Assembly (NCBI GenBank): GCA_014529385.2
Contig: CM043954.1
Location: 91,913,747 to 91,977,746 of the forward strand
Direction: 5' to 3'
Source: Adiantum capillus-veneris
Taxonomy: Eukaryota; Streptophyta; Polypodiopsida; Polypodiales; Pteridaceae
DNA: 64,000 nucleotides
The stretch's first letter is position 1. The number at the start of each line of letters is the position of its first letter. Positions 20,791 to 32,430 of the stretch are shown here, one piece after another. The translations under genes and the position numbers were made by a program. The notes beneath the pieces were generated by a model. That model did not search any database. It was not told the origin of the DNA and saw nothing but the letters and a program-made list of their open reading frames with translations.

Positions 20791-22066
20791 CATACCGATT
20801 TTATACCTGTTTGACATTGTCTGATAACAGAGGTCTCTTGCCTACAGGAAGAATTATCCAAATGCTTGGACCGTGAGGAAACCTTTGGTCTCTATGTCAC
20901 GTTTGTGACAGACATGATTAGTCAACCAATGCTACCTGAAACCATAGTCTTGCCTGCACGAGTTTCAGCTCCTAGACATAGTGTTGTTCTCTCATTGATG
21001 TGTGGAATGCTTGTGGTGTAAAAATTCATGATCACAATTGCTCAATCCATGTTGTTCTATTGCCTTGTTCACATGCATACCATGCATTCTGCTATGCTCA
21101 CTTGGCTGAGAAAGGAAAGTGCATGCTTAAGGATTTCCCCGGAGTTATTTCTGCAGAAGACCAATCCCTTCTAAAGAAGAAGCCAGTTGAACCATGCCCA
21201 AAAATAGGTGAGAAAATTGTTTCAATGGGTAATCAGGTGGTTGATTTTTGTCTTCTTTGATGTTTTTTCAGGTGGTTGATTTTTTCAGCTGCTTCAGAAC
21301 TACTGCCGGTAAAGACACAGGGAACGATGCAGTGAAGCCTGCATACAAGACACCTGTGGAGGTATTGCTTGATGAAAATGTCTCTGGTAATGCTGAGAAA
21401 CCTGTTTCGGAAACAACAGAAGAAGAACAAAACTTTGAGGTAAAGGAGCAGAGTATGACTAGTGCTGAAGGGAAAACCCAGAATGAGAAAGACGATGTGT
21501 TGCTAGACTCTGGTGTGCGGGTGACAAGATCAAAGACCCCGAGAAAACGAGGCCAACGTGGCAAGAGGAAGTTTTTTCATTGATTATGGCTCTAATAAGT
21601 GATCTTTTGCTGCACAACTTTCTAAAGCTGATGGTCATGTAGATGTCAGGCTGGAGGGAAGTCCCGAGGAGACCCTTGCTTAGCATATAAGAAAGGCAAA
21701 AAGAAAAAAATTTGAGAAGACTGGAGATGAGAAGCCTGAAATGGAGCAAAAAATCAAGGAAGAGGAAGAGACCCAGGGGCAGCCAGAAGAGGAGATGGAC
21801 ATAGAAGACACTAAGGAGATGCAGAATACCGGCACAAGTTCTGACCCTAAACCCAGAGCCTGCAAAAGATTATAGTTTGCCCCCCCTGTGTTTCTTTTTA
21901 TGTAACCACTTCTGAAATTAATATAACTTTCTTTCCCATTCGACGTCTCTTTCATCTTGTGCCTAATTTTTGAACATTGTGTATTTTTATTGTATGATTT
22001 CAATCTATAGATATGTCCTAATTGCATATTTAAATTTGAGTCTTGTGTAATTTTGCATCTGCAGAT

Positions 22067-22919
22067 ATGTTTTCAGTTGAAGAATGGCGCCTTGCAGATA
22101 GGTTCAGGGCTGACAAGAAGAATGGCAGGGCTGACATTCGTGCAATATGGAATTGCGTGTTGTCTCCTGCAGTGCTCGTGTTTCCTCTATGGTATAGACT
22201 AATTAAAAGAATCCCACTGATATGGCCAAGGCCACCACCTCCGTTGAGCGTCCAGCATAGGGTTCTCATTTTGGACCTTAATGGATTATTTCTCGAGAAA
22301 CTTGATGGAAAATATGGTGAAGAATTGCCCCACTGGCAAGAAATGCGGTATATTGTTGAAGGGGATACACAGTTTTGGGTAAGGCCCGATGCAGAAGTGT
22401 TTCTGAATTTTTGTTTCAGATGGTTCGAAGTGTGGATATGGAGCTGCTGCGAGTTTGAGAAGCTCAAACGCACGCTAGCGACAGTGTTCCCTGACCACCA
22501 CAAAAGATTCAATAGAGTGGTAAGTCAGACGTAGTGCACAAGGGCCCCTTTTAAATTGGGCGTGACAGATAAACCGGTGTTCCACAAGAATCTCGAAAAT
22601 TTTCCTGACCTACCACCTGACACACTTATCTTTGATGATTCTGGACATAAGCTAATGTTTAATCCATTGGGGTCATTTCTTGTTTTTCCCAAGCTAGAAA
22701 AGCAGTCTAAAGAAGTGCGTGCCTCTATCAACCACTGTCATAAACTGGCTAGCACACTGGTTGTACTCTAAGGACAGAATTGAGTATACAAAGAGGACTG
22801 TAATTTGTGCACACGGGCAACCTGACGACACCTATGTGCGTCGTTTTTATTGGAAATGGCGGATTGACTTTTTCAAGAAGAAAGGAACGGTTTTTTTTAA
22901 TAAAAAGAAAGCTTCATAA
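22067..22919 (+). pseudogene. T accessory gene 2: FCP1/NIF-like (HAD) domain protein
   Basis: An acceptor-like TTTGCATCTGCAG precedes ATG 22067. The reading frame gives a segment ending RPPPPLSVQHR, then the FCP1 homology domain: RVLILDLNGLFLEK (D at 22274-22276; the second catalytic Asp is Asn, as in a plant FCP1-like subfamily known for DLNG), WVRPDAEVFLNFCFRWFEV, then after a stop DTLIFDDSGHKLMFNP with the DDS...K...NP motif near 22634. FCP1/NIF proteins are HAD-fold phosphatases acting on the RNA polymerase II C-terminal domain and other phosphoproteins; the Asn makes catalysis doubtful. The TAG at 22532-22534 lies in frame where the family has a residue before CT, and a frameshift lies near 22735. 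The stop is at 22917-22919. It could instead be an alternative last exon of gene 1. Confidence 0.72.
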
Positions 22920-23090
22920 AGTCTGTGAAGTGGGTGACTTTTGCCGATGTATTTTTTTGTCGATGGATGTAAATGGAGAATTACTCAGCCTTCTTGTCAA
23001 TCAATGTAATAGAATTCATGTATAATACATTTACAAGCAAGTTGCACGGAAATATGTTGTATTCTATATTTGACGTATCTTGCAAATAAA
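22920..23090. other. 3' region of accessory gene 2
   Basis: An AT-rich stretch after the stop, with AATAAAAGG near 23086 as a possible poly(A) signal. It leads directly into the microsatellite cluster. Confidence 0.35.
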
Positions 23091-23984
<894 letters not shown>

Positions 23985-24055
23985 AGGGAGACAGTTCAGT
24001 TTACAGTTAAAGGCAGATATACATAAAATTATGCATTATGCATTTCTTAAGATGG

Positions 24056-27000
24056 TTACAGCTCAAAAGGCATACTATTGTAGATAGACTCACTAACATC
24101 AAGTGATATTGTATATAGTTTTGAGTTGCTGGGATGGGGTATCATGGGGATTTTGATTGCCCGAACAAGATGTGAATATATGAATACCTCTGGCTTTTTT
24201 TCCAAAAACTCGTAGGTCTGCTCATTTATCATACGATAGTAAAACCCTTTGATAGCATAGGATCCTCGCCCAATGATATTGCCCCAGTCATCTTCAGCGT
24301 CTAAATGAAACTCTTGAATAGCTGCAGTGCATTTCACTATATAGAAATCCACTTTTTCTTCATTGTTGTCATTTGGTGCGGGAACATCAAAATTATCACC
24401 AACAATAAGAGCTTGACTGAGGGTGTCATAGTGTCCTTCATATGCTGCATCCTCATTTATTTCGTCGTCGTCGTCTTCGCCTTCTTCTGTAGGCTCCAAA
24501 ATAAGGTATGTCCAGAAAGGAACGTGTGACTTGCTCACACATCTCCTCCACTTTTCCTGTTTACATGCACTACAGAAACAAGACAGTGAACGTGTTCTCA
24601 AAGCAGTTGTATCATGCTCTGAATATGCAGAAACAGAGTGCATTGAGAGGGTATTTTTTACAGCCTTCACATCCCAATTTTTTCCCCTTTCGACATCTCC
24701 CAATTCAATCTCCCGAAAAATCCTGCTTACATAACGGGCCTGGGATGCATAGGTGGCTGTAGCACCATCTAACAAGGTCCGTCTCAATAATGCCACAACA
24801 CCTACAGCACAGTCTATCTTTGGGCAGTTTAGCTGCAATTGGTATTGAGTTAAAGACCTTTTTATCACTGCCCCGCACCGTCGTGTTCTCCCTTACCATG
24901 GCCGGATCCAGAAAAGTTCCAAGACATTTTCCATCCCGTAAAAACACTGTATCTGCAATTTATTCAATGGATAGAAGAAGATTAATATACTCTTGGCACG
25001 ATAAAATTACCAAAAAAAACACGTATTATAATATTACTAATGTTAGACAAGCATTTTATTACAACTTTAATGCCAATATATAGGTCTCTATATTAAAACC
25101 ACCTTCAGATAATGTTTGTTAGAACATGGTATACCTGGCAAGGAAATAGAATGGTCTTCTTGCTTTGAATTGTGAAGCTGCTCCATCAGACCATACCCAA
25201 TGACGCCTTATGTTTAGACCAAATTGCTTTAGCCATTCCGCATGTTTCAGAAAACAGTGTTGAACAAAATGTGTGTCATGTTGCTTGTCATCTGAAATGA
25301 AGAAGTGAATTGTCTTGTGGATGTGACCTGCATAATATAAAAATCCTAAATTATTGAAGGCTTAATACAAAAGAAATAATACTAATCTAGGGTGATGTCG
25401 TTACCTGCAATTTGGAAATATGTTATGTGCACAAAAATAGTTACTTGATTTGAATACCAGTGCATGGACTGAATCTCATTTTGTTCTTTGAAACTATAAT
25501 TTTCAGCAAAGTCAACAACTAACACAACAACATCTTCTGGAAAGCTTTGTATACATTCCTTATATTGTTCTGCTTGCCATCTATACACAAAATTATGCAT
25601 TATGTATTTCTTAAGATGGTCTTTGAACATGACTGAGAGATCCTGGCATGATATTTCCTTATGCGACAAGACTTTCCTTTTCTTCTTCAGACCGTCACGT
25701 GCAGTTCCTACTTCTAGGTCCTCAAAAATCTTCACCACAATCTTTTTAGCAATAAATGCAGCCTCTGCAGCAAAAATGTCTAACTTATCCGGGCCACACC
25801 TTTTACATTGACCACTCAAGCAAGCAAGGGCATGGAAGGTGGACGTATTTGGTTTTGGACACATTATAGAGTCCAATAAGGCTGTTACACTCTTGATAGG
25901 GTTTTTTGGTGCCTTGCATCCACCATTGTCTTTGCATATGTTGCATTGACATTGGCAAGCTTTTCCATGCAGACCGAATACAGAACTTCGCATGTGATTT
26001 ATGGCATCCTTTAGGAAGGACATTTGAACATGTGAAATGCAGCAGCAAGTATATCGGTCTCTCAATTTCCGCACAAAATATGGCTTCATGTACTCAAACG
26101 CCCACTGCCTTATTACAATTTCAGGGTATTGTTCTTTGAAGTTGAGAAAGAGCTCCACCTACAATGAAAGACATATATGGTTAAAGAACATTGAAGAAAA
26201 CTGCAGGTTTTTATTATCTTTGAGGAAAACTGTTACATTACTATAAAGCAGTATTTTTATTTCAAACCACTATGTTTTTTCACTTAATTGGTTAGGCAAA
26301 CCAGTATATATGAACACATGTCCTTGGTACGTACCAGTGGTATATAAGTGTCAACCAGTGCAAATGTTCTTACTCCTGATGTAAACCAGTCTTTTCATTT
26401 AAAACCGGTATGTTATTTACCTAACCAGTACATGTGAGTACTTAACCATGATGTATACCAGTGAGAAATAAGTGTTTAAAAAAATGAACACATGTCCTTG
26501 GTACGTACCAGTGGTATATAAGTGTCAACCAGTTCAAATGTTCTTACTGTTGATGTAAACCAGTCTTCTCATTTAAAACCGGTATGTTATTTACCTAACC
26601 AGTACATGTGAGCACTTACCCATGATGTGTACCAGTGAAAAATAAGGGTTAAAAAAATGAACACATGTCCTTGGTACGTACCAGTGGTATATAAGTGTCA
26701 ACCAGTTCAAATGTTCTGACTGCTGATGTAAACCAGTCTTTTCATTTAAAACCGGTATGTTATTTACCTAACTAGTACATGTGAGCACTTAACCACGGTG
26801 TATACCAGTGAGAAATAAGTGTTGAAAAAAAATGAACACATGTCCTTGGTACGTACCAGTGGTATATAAGTGTCAACCAGTTCAAATGTTCTTACTGCTA
26901 ATGTAAACCAATCTTTTCATTTAAAACCGGTATGTTATTTACCTAACCAGTACATGTGAGCACTTACCCATGATGTGTACCGGTGAAAAATAAGGGTTAA

Positions 27001-28704
27001 AAAAATGAACACATGTCCTTGGTACGTACTAGTGGTATATAAGTGTCAACTAGTTCAAATGTTCTGACTGCTGATGTAAACCAGTCTTTTCATTTAAAAC
27101 CGGTATGTTATTTACCTAACTAGTACATGTGAGCACTTAACCTCGATGTATACCATTGAGAAATAAGTGTTAAAAAAAATTAACACATGTCCTTGGTACG
27201 TACCAGTGGTATATAAGTGTCAACCAGTTCAAATGTTCTTACTGTTGATGTAAACCAGTCTTTTCATTTAAAACCGCTATGTTATTTACCTAACCATTAC
27301 ATGTGAGCACTTAACCATGATGTATACCAGTGAGAAAAATGCGTTAAAAAAAATGAACACATGTCCTTGGTACGTACCAATGGTATATAAGTGTCAACCA
27401 ATTCAAATGTTCTGACTGCTGATGTTAACCAGTCTTTTCATTTGAAACCGGTATGTTATTTACCTAACCAGTACATGTGAGCACTTAATCACGATGTATA
27501 CCAGTGAGAAATAAGTGTTAAAAAAAATTTACTGGATATGTAAACCAGCATTTTCCTTTCAAACAGATATGTTTTTTACCTATCTGACATGACAAAAAGT
27601 ACATGTGAACACTTGACGAGTACATGTGAACACTTAACCACGATGTATACCAGTGAGAAATAAGTGTTAAAATATTTTTACTGGTTATGTAAACAAGTTT
27701 TTTACCTAACCAGTTTATACATATCATACGCGTGTGAAAGTATGCGTCTGCAAACGTATGTTTCAGCAAACATACGCGAATGATAAAAATTATGTTTCCA
27801 TTTATATTCTCCTTCACATCCAATATTTATCTACTCTTAGTCTAGGACCAAATACAAATTCCCCTTATTTCCATTTATAACTTCCTTCATATCAACCCAA
27901 TTATAGTGAATATAGGTCATGAATGCAAATATTAGAAAACAAAAATGGATATAGTGAACCAAGTTATTACATGAGATTGTTCAAGAAGATGCACATGATG
28001 TTTGACATATGAATTTCTTCCAATACGCTTTCTGCACACATCCTTCTTATTGGGTGAAACACGAGTGTTAGACATCCAAAAACACAAGATCAACTCTTTC
28101 TCATCAGGTGTTATGAAACCATGATCCATGGGTTGTCGAGCACACAAAGAGATTGGCAAATTGCCATCACTTGCTGCCCTCAACCAATTCTTTGCAGCTA
28201 TGAAGTTCCTCTTGTGCAAATTTAGCAACTTAGATGCAGCTGAAACATTCACTTTTGAGGTAGATGTACACTCAACATTTATAAGCATTGTGGTGATGAA
28301 CCTTTTAAGAAAGAGCTCCTATCCGCTCTTGGGTAATTTGATTGCATCTATTGTGTTGCGTATGGCTTCAACGAAGGTTTTTTGTGCCCTGGGCATTTCA
28401 AGGTCTCCAAGAGAAGGATGATTGACAAACTTGCACAAAATATCTGAGCGTGACGCAACATCGAGGGCCTTTGTAAGCCGATTGAAGAGCATAACAAGGT
28501 CATTGCAAAGTATTTACACTTTGCATCATCAGCACCATTTTGATCATTATCTTCCTCACGTGCTGCCTACTCAAGCTTGTTCTTAGCACGCTGCTCCCTC
28601 TTTCTCCTAGCATGATATTCCTTGACCGCATCAACAACATACCTAGCACACAGTTCACAGTGAGGCTAAGAGCAGTCACATACAGTGTGAGATTCTTGCT
28701 CCAT
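24056..28704 (-). pseudogene. Transposon T transposase (DDE type, four exons, disabled)
   Basis: Exons on the minus strand: 28704-27971, 26158-25405, 25327-25135 and 24952-24056, about 859 codons. All junctions have GT and AG ends and the phases agree. Exon 1 has a Cys-rich start (MEQESHTVCDC, PHCELCARY) and SPNKKDVCRKRI. Exon 2 has Cys/His pairs (CQCQCNICKDNGGC) and VVDFAENY (Asp at 25511-25513). Exon 3 has HWVWSDGAASQFK (Asp at 25185-25187). Exon 4 has NFSGSGHGKGEHDGAG (24871-24900). DFAENY, SDG..SQFK and HGKG..DG fit the three acidic positions of a DDE transposase family I have seen in animals and early land plants. Breaks: TAG stops near 28665, 28590 and 28330, a frameshift near 28500, and loss of one G in the run at 24871-24874. 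The C-terminus ends NSMPFEL. Confidence 0.85.
26312..27535. repeat. Seven-copy 174-bp minisatellite in transposase intron 1
   Basis: Units start at 26312, 26486, 26659, 26834, 27007, 27181 and 27355 (periods 173-175 bp). Each begins ACACATGTCCTTGGTACGTA, includes AAAACCGGTATGTTATTTAC and ends near GAAATAAGTGTT. Units 2/4 and 3/5 share private variants, so the array grew partly as dimers. It lies wholly in the intron 27970-26159 of the transposase gene. A further partial, diverged unit runs to about 27720. Confidence 0.95.
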
Positions 28705-28862
28705 GCTAGAGAGGGAGAGATTGAGCGAGGTGATAGGCCTACAGAGAGCAAGAGCAGTATATGACAACAATAGATGTGTGATAGGCCTACAAAGTAAAAC
28801 AGCAATCTGTGCTCCTACACAGAGAGTTAGAGAGAGACAGGAAAATGAGAGAGCAAGAAGAC
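28705..28862. other. 5' region of the transposase gene
   Basis: Purine-rich tracts (GAGAGAGGGAGAG and AGAGAGTTAGAGAGAGAC) lie directly upstream of the transposase start codon on its coding strand. No TATA box is clear. Confidence 0.35.
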
Positions 28863-29030
28863 AAAGAGCTGGCTGACGTGCATAGTTAAGAGCTACAAAT
28901 CCGTCTTCTATATTTGAAAAAGAGACGTAGAAATAGTAATGGTGTAAAGAGCTGGCTGACGTGCGTAGTTAAGAGGTACAAAGCCGTCTTCTATATTTAA
29001 CAAAAAGCTGTGAAAATTCTATATTTAATT
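28863..29030. repeat. 83-bp tandem pair near the right end of T
   Basis: Two copies (28863-28945, 28946-29030) share AAAGAGCTGGCTGACGTGC and CCGTCTTCTATATTT with few differences. They lie 90-280 bp from the right terminus and could be subterminal transposase sites. The left end has different short repeats. Confidence 0.8.
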
Positions 29031-29123
29031 AAAAAGCCGTTCAAAAGAATATATCGAATTGAACTAATAGAGATGGTTTTATGTACCGGTTATAAAACCT
29101 CTGTCCGGGACAAGGTTTTTGGT

Positions 29124-29145
29124 CCACCTATTCATGCATCCACCC
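29124..29145 (-). repeat. Transposon T right terminal inverted repeat
   Basis: CCACCTATTCATGCATCC followed by ACCC is the inverted copy of 13487-13508 with one mismatch, followed by the TAGT duplication at 29146-29149. Confidence 0.93.
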
Positions 29146-29375
29146 TAGTTCTTCATTGTGATAGTCAAAGTTCTATTGCCTTGACTAACAATCTAGTGTT
29201 TCATTCCAGAACAAAACACATTGATGTGCGCTATCACTTCAGTTGTGAATGCCTGGCAAACAAGAGCCTTGATTTAGTGAAGATTCCTACGTCAGAGAAC
29301 ACAACGGATGCACTCACTAAGAGTCTCTCCAGCCATCAGTTTCAACACTATCGTGAGTTGATGGGCATTGGGTGA
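29146..29375 (+). pseudogene. Copia B RNase H end, 3' of the T insertion
   Basis: This resumes the frame broken at 13486: LHCDSQSSIALTNNLVFHSR, then TKHIDVRYHF and SENTTDALTK, ending with TGA at 29373-29375. These are the last conserved blocks of copia RNase H. A purine tract AAGTGGGAGAA (29420-29430) precedes the 3' LTR. Confidence 0.93.
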
Positions 29376-29430
29376 AGAGTGGTGCTCTTCCATTTTTATA
29401 GTCTCCCACATTGGCCATCAAGTGGGAGAA

Positions 29431-29689
29431 TGTTAGGTTTAATGGCCATGTGGCCGACCGCCCATCACTAACTGCCACTAACCCTAAGTGTACAGCTATA
29501 CACTTGTGTGAGCCACTAACACTAAGTACAATGTGTATTGTGCCTTAGTGCATAAGATAAGAGAAGAAAGAAAGGGGGCATACAGTACATTGGCTCTCCC
29601 CCTTCAACTTGTGTGTGGCTATGGTGGTGTATGTGTGAGTGTGTGTGTGCGTATTCTTCTTCCGTTGTGCTCCTAGCTCCTCCCCATCA
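29431..29689 (+). repeat. Copia B 3' LTR
   Basis: This 259-bp partner of 8454-8710 differs from it by a handful of substitutions and small indels. It is followed by the AAGTA target duplication. Confidence 0.94.
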
Positions 29690-31680
29690 AAGTAGAGTAA
29701 GGGTGAGCAAAGATGTTGTTTTTTATAAAATGGTGAGTTGGCATGATGATATAAAGGATGATTTAGGGGTTGATGTAAGAGAAAATGTGACAATAGAAGA
29801 TAAAGGTGCACAATCACGGGTTTTGAGTGGGCCGTAAGGTAAGCTCCCAAATTTGAGTGATGGTCATGATGATGGTGGCAATAGTGGTTCTGAGTAGAGT
29901 TTCGATGAGGAGTTTGGCATACCCTTTGTGAAGACTCTAGATAAGAGCATGGAATAAGGCACCTAGAAGTGATCCTAGATCACGCTAGTCAAAGAGAGTA
30001 AGAAATCTTATGCAAAGATTGACTTATGAGAGCTATGTGGATCATCATTATGTATATATGAAAACGATTACACAAGAAATGGAAAACACCGATGTTGAAC
30101 ATGTTTTCAAAGATGAGAAATGGCAACAAAAAGCTATGGATGAAAAGATGACCACTCTTGATGAAGAGAAATGGCAACAACTAGCTATGGATGAAGAGAT
30201 CACCACTCTTGATGCAAATGGAACATGGGAGCTGGTGACTTTGCCATAGGAAAATTAGGTAGTTGGATGCAAATGGGTGTAGAAGATAAAGCACGATTCT
30301 AGTGGTAGTGCGAGAAGGTACAAGGCAAGGCTTGTGGCCAAGGACTATGCACAAACATATGAGATTCATTATGAAGAGACATTCAATATTGTAGCCAAAA
30401 TGGCTACCATTTGTGTGTTTATTACAGTGGCTATAGCTTTAGGATGAGTGTTGAAAGAAATGGAGGTAAAGAATGATTTCTTGAATGGAGATTTGGAGAA
30501 AGTTGTGTATATGATGGAGTCACAAGGTTATGTGAATATGAAGCTATGTAACCTTGTGTGAAAATTTAATAAAGGACTTTATGGACTAAAGCAAGCACCT
30601 AGAGCTTGGTATGAGAGGATTGTGGCATTCCTTGTGTCCTTAAGTTTGAGTTGTTTGATGTAGATCATTCATTGTATTTGCAAAATAATGAAGCAATTCT
30701 TATTGTGATATGCATCTATGTTGATAACTTGATAATTGGATGTGATAATGTGTCTAAAGTAGAGGGTGTACGGGCTTTACTTATGTAGAGTTTGAGATGA
30801 AAGACTTGGGAGACTTGCAATACTTCTAAGGCATTGAAATTATTTCACACAAAAGAGGGTGTGTGGATGTCATAAAGACAATATGCCTTGGACATGCTGG
30901 AAAATTATGGTATGGTTTATTGTAAGACAATTGTGATTCCCTTACATCAAAATTTGAAGTTGGTGATAATGCAAGAACCTATGCTCAAAAATACTACCAT
31001 GTATAGGAAGATGGTTGGTAGGTTAATATACTTGACTATATCACGTCCAAACCTATGCTCAAAAATACTACCATGTATAGGAAGATGGTTGGTAGGTTAA
31101 TATACTTGACTAGAGTCACATCCAAACTTGATCTACACAGTTGGATTAATGAGTTAGTTTATGAAGTCTCCTAGGGAACCACACTTGGATGCATTGAGGC
31201 ACACATTGCACTATGTGAGTGCTAATACAGATTATGCACTCTTTTATAGGGATGATGTTAAGCTGCATCTCTAGGGTTACATGGACACGGATTGGGATAA
31301 TAGCTCACATGATTGCAAGTCTACCAACGGATTCATGTTTTCACCTGGGAGCACTTCTATCACATGGATAGCAAGAAGCAACCTATGGTTTCTCTATTGA
31401 GTATAGAGGAAAAGTATAGGGGTGTTACAGTGGGAGGCATGTGAAATAGCATGGCTGAGATTGCTACTTCAAGAATGTGGAGTACATGTATAGAGGCCAA
31501 TTTCCATCTACTATAACAACCTTAGCAACATACAATTAGCTCAAAATCCAGTGTTTCATGCGAGGAAAAATCACCTTGAGGTGCATTACCACTTCATCAT
31601 AGAGAGGATGTTTGCTATTATGATTCAAACATTTTTGCAAGGTTTTCAAGTGATTGCAGTAGGAAGTATTTAGTTTCTTT
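29690..31680 (+). pseudogene. Copia C reverse transcriptase and RNase H remnant
   Basis: After a linker (SRDVVF-like VSKDVVFYKM near 29702) comes the RT: KARLVAKDYAQTYEIHYEET near 30320-30385, NDFLNGDLEKVVYMMESQGY near 30470-30535, KGLYGLKQAPRAWYE near 30570-30610, and a catalytic box reading YVDNLIIG (canonical YVDD, second Asp changed to Asn) near 30718. RNase H is visible as GYMDTDWDNSSHDCKSTNGF near 31274-31335, and a degenerate HLEVHYHFI stretch ends near 31610. A 74-bp segment (30979-31052) is duplicated in tandem at 31053-31126. Many stops. Confidence 0.85.
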
Positions 31681-31908
31681 TCATAGAATTATTTATCTTT
31701 ATCTTTCATGTGTACTATGGGCCTTACATCGACCATAAGCATTGGCAATTCTAGTCATGAAAATGCAGGTTCAAATTAGCTTTTACTAGATACATACACA
31801 TTACGTGTTATGGGCCCTAGTGTTTAGCAAAGGTAGATTTTGAGTGGCATGCAAATTCATGAAATTGATATCTTATGAATCATTTTGAACTTTATGTGTA
31901 GTATCTAT
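31681..31908. other. Non-coding stretch between copia C and a gypsy remnant
   Basis: AT-rich, with no frame or repeat that I recognise. It may contain the 3' end of element C, but no LTR partner is present. Confidence 0.35.
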
Positions 31909-32430
31909 ATGAGATTAATTGTGGATCTACCAATCACCATCAGAGGTCATGACTTGGTTTGGGTGCTTGTAGATACATTGACTAAAATTTGTAAATTTAT
32001 TCAATTCACTATTCAATTTCTAAAGTTAACCATGTTGATTGTCTATAATCTATAAAGATTATATGGATTATTTAAAAATATTGGGAATCCTTGTGATCCA
32101 CGTTACCAATCATTTTTGCAAGACTGTATGTAAATTGTTGGGGAGAAACAACTCAAAATCAATTTGCCAATTATCCAAAGACAAATAGGAAATTTACAAG
32201 TGTTATTCTTGTTCTAAAGGATATGCTAAGCATGTATGTTGGCACAAAGCAATCAATTGAAAAAATTATCTCTCTAGTTGGAGTTTGCTTACCATGAGGC
32301 AAAGCATGTTGCGACTAGGTTATGTCCCTTCATGTTTAGTTCAAATTGTCAACGTCAATCACTAGTGTTGCCAAATCAACCAAATGGGAACCCTCCTAGC
32401 CAACCACTCTTCATAAAGCCATCAATTTTA
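31909..32430 (+). pseudogene. Gypsy-type integrase remnant
   Basis: IVDLPITIRGHDLVWVLVDT then LTKICKFI near 31917-32005 matches the first-Asp block of Ty3/gypsy integrase (D..LP.....D.IWVIVDRLTK). RLYGLFKNIGNPCDPRYQSF near 32055-32115 corresponds to the second-Asp block, with Asp in place of the usual SDR context. LEFAYHEAKHVATRLCPFMF near 32279-32338 matches the FAYN...PF block. It is short, frameshifted and without neighbours of its own, so it is a fragment of an unrelated gypsy element. Confidence 0.75.

Larger units (their letters stand above)
13793..21875 (+). pseudogene. T accessory gene 1: coiled coil, RING-like finger, charged tail
   Basis: Reconstructed exons: 13793-13873 (27 codons, basic, SPRNAARQVSPTK, donor AAG|GTATGT); 19558-20368 (acceptor TTTCAG; KDVEVPLKAF..., KTARPDHYKAPYQLYKQ..., ending in a short coiled-coil-like stretch, donor CAT|GTATGA); and 20848-21875 (acceptor CCTACAG). 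Exon phases agree (phase 0). The last exon encodes a RING-H2-like core, LPCSHAYHAFC (about 21060-21092), then a highly charged tail with a nuclear-localisation-like cluster RSKTPRKRGQRGKRK, ending PRACKRL at the TAG 21873-21875. Damage: TAGs early in exon 2, frameshifts near 19765, 20225 and 20990, TAA at 20142, TGA near 20207, a 35-bp tandem duplication at 21236-21305, and TAG near 21680. Copia A2 sits in intron 1. I do not recognise the family. A DNA- or ubiquitin-related role is only a guess. Confidence 0.7.

Noticed and set aside
21208-21271. A short intron with donor GTGAG and acceptor TTTTTTCAG in accessory gene 1
   Set aside because: Only 64 bp, with inconsistent phase. A 35-bp tandem duplication explains the frame change better.
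22067-22919. FCP1-like gene as an ordinary host gene
   Set aside because: It lies between proven TIRs of transposon T and carries a stop and a frameshift. A recent host capture remains possible, but a stand-alone host locus does not fit.
26312-27535. Regularly spaced repeats resembling a CRISPR array
   Set aside because: The units are contiguous 174-bp tandem copies without variable spacers, in plant DNA inside an intron.
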